Of a stretch of DNA of 12,595 nt, positions 12,412 to 12,595 are shown piece by piece. Source of the stretch: an uncultured Parasutterella sp. (GTDB taxonomy: Bacteria > Pseudomonadota > Gammaproteobacteria > Burkholderiales > Burkholderiaceae_F); the NCBI GenBank assembly GCA_900766055.1, contig CAAFTZ010000097.1, positions 1 to 12,595 of the forward strand. The letters run 5' to 3'. The notes beneath the pieces were generated by a model. It saw only the letters and a program-made list of their open reading frames with translations. It was not told the DNA's origin and ran no database searches. Each line of letters starts with the position of its first letter. Position 1 is the stretch's first letter. The translations under genes and the position numbers were made by a program.

Positions 12412-12434
12412 ACTGTATAGATGATTTATACAGT
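12412..12434. promoter_or_regulatory. Inverted repeat, second of two adjacent operator-like sites
   Basis: ACTGTATA (12412-12419) and TATACAGT (12427-12434) form perfect 8-bp arms around 7 bp. The ACTGTA/TACAGT core echoes a LexA half site, but the spacing between CTGT and ACAG is 13 rather than the 8 of the E. coli LexA box. Confidence 0.5.
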
Positions 12435-12595
12435 AAATGCGAGAGGGTTGAGAGGTTTGCATCTTAGGTTACCCTGTTATACAAAAATATTGCTACCCCT
12501 TTGTGTAAACCAATAAAAATGTAAAAAGGAATGAGATCGCTTATAAACTTTAAATATGGTTATAAATTAATGAAGAAAATAAATGATATAATTAA

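Larger units (their letters stand above)
11393..12595. other. AT-rich block without a recognisable gene
   Basis: About 1.2 kb with markedly lower G+C than its neighbours (single 60-bp lines counted at 20%, 33% and 35%). All six frames are broken into short pieces and no domain, tRNA or rRNA motif was recognised. Plausible readings are a decayed foreign insertion, an extended regulatory region of a gene beyond the right edge, or a silenced AT island. Two operator-like inverted repeats lie at 12388-12434. In the last 65 bp an ATG at 12531 opens a frame (MRSLINFKYGYK...) that is still open at the end, but the AGGA touches the ATG, so I do not call a gene. Confidence 0.6.

Noticed and set aside
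12412..12434. A LexA (SOS) box
   Set aside because: The CTGT and ACAG halves are 13 bp apart instead of 8; only the core resembles LexA.
12531..12595. Possible start of a gene running off the right edge (ATG 12531 or ATG 12570)
   Set aside because: Only 21 codons are visible, the AGGA touches the first ATG, the second has no ribosome site, and AT-rich DNA gives such frames easily.
1..12595. CRISPR array, tRNA or rRNA genes, plasmid origin
   Set aside because: No regularly spaced direct repeats, no tRNA-like or rRNA-like strings and no iteron cluster were seen on reading the window.

Overview
The window is bacterial chromosomal DNA. Its coding regions look mid-GC, and there is an AT-rich block at the right end. 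A Tat-exported flavin reductase paired with a small multihaem cytochrome c, a solitary bioY, a LysR regulator divergent from an APC permease, and a group IIC intron fragment behind a terminator together suggest an anaerobic or gut-associated betaproteobacterium of the Sutterella/Parasutterella type. That assignment is an inference from gene content and style; no marker gene is present.

Layout. Positions 1-1170 hold the 3' part of a tyrosine recombinase gene that begins outside the window. An 83-codon membrane protein (1403-1654) follows, with a clear terminator. Positions 1780-3399 are a two-gene unit: a metallo-beta-lactamase-fold hydrolase, then a PhzF-family isomerase gene broken by a 4-bp tandem duplication. 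A hemolysin III/TrhA membrane protein lies on the minus strand (3461-4123). A bioY biotin transporter gene with its own terminator follows (4342-4947). Positions 5094-6951 are a two-gene respiratory unit. It encodes a secreted triheme cytochrome c and a Tat-exported FAD-dependent reductase whose active-site positions differ from those of fumarate reductase. Two strong hairpins follow it. The T-run of the second abuts a shortened, ORF-less group IIC intron (7044 to about 7405).

On the minus strand, a LysR regulator gene (8304-9275) is coupled through an ATGA overlap to a degenerate RmlD-like SDR gene (7531-8307). Divergent from lysR is an APC amino-acid permease gene (9833-11341). The 557-bp gap between them holds a likely lysR promoter with an overlapping inverted repeat. 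It also holds a compact structured RNA that could form a pseudoknot and ends in a perfect intrinsic terminator. From 11393 to the end, about 1.2 kb is AT-rich (20-35% G+C in sampled lines) with no convincing gene, but with two adjacent operator-like inverted repeats near the right edge.

How the parts work together. The cytochrome and flavoprotein form one exported electron-transfer module that should pass quinol-derived electrons to an extracytoplasmic organic acceptor, which cannot be identified here. BioY would salvage biotin using an energising module encoded elsewhere. LysR, the SDR-like protein and the permease may form one regulated uptake locus. The strongest candidates for something undescribed are the leader RNA upstream of the permease, the collapsed intron behind the reductase terminator, and the reductase itself.
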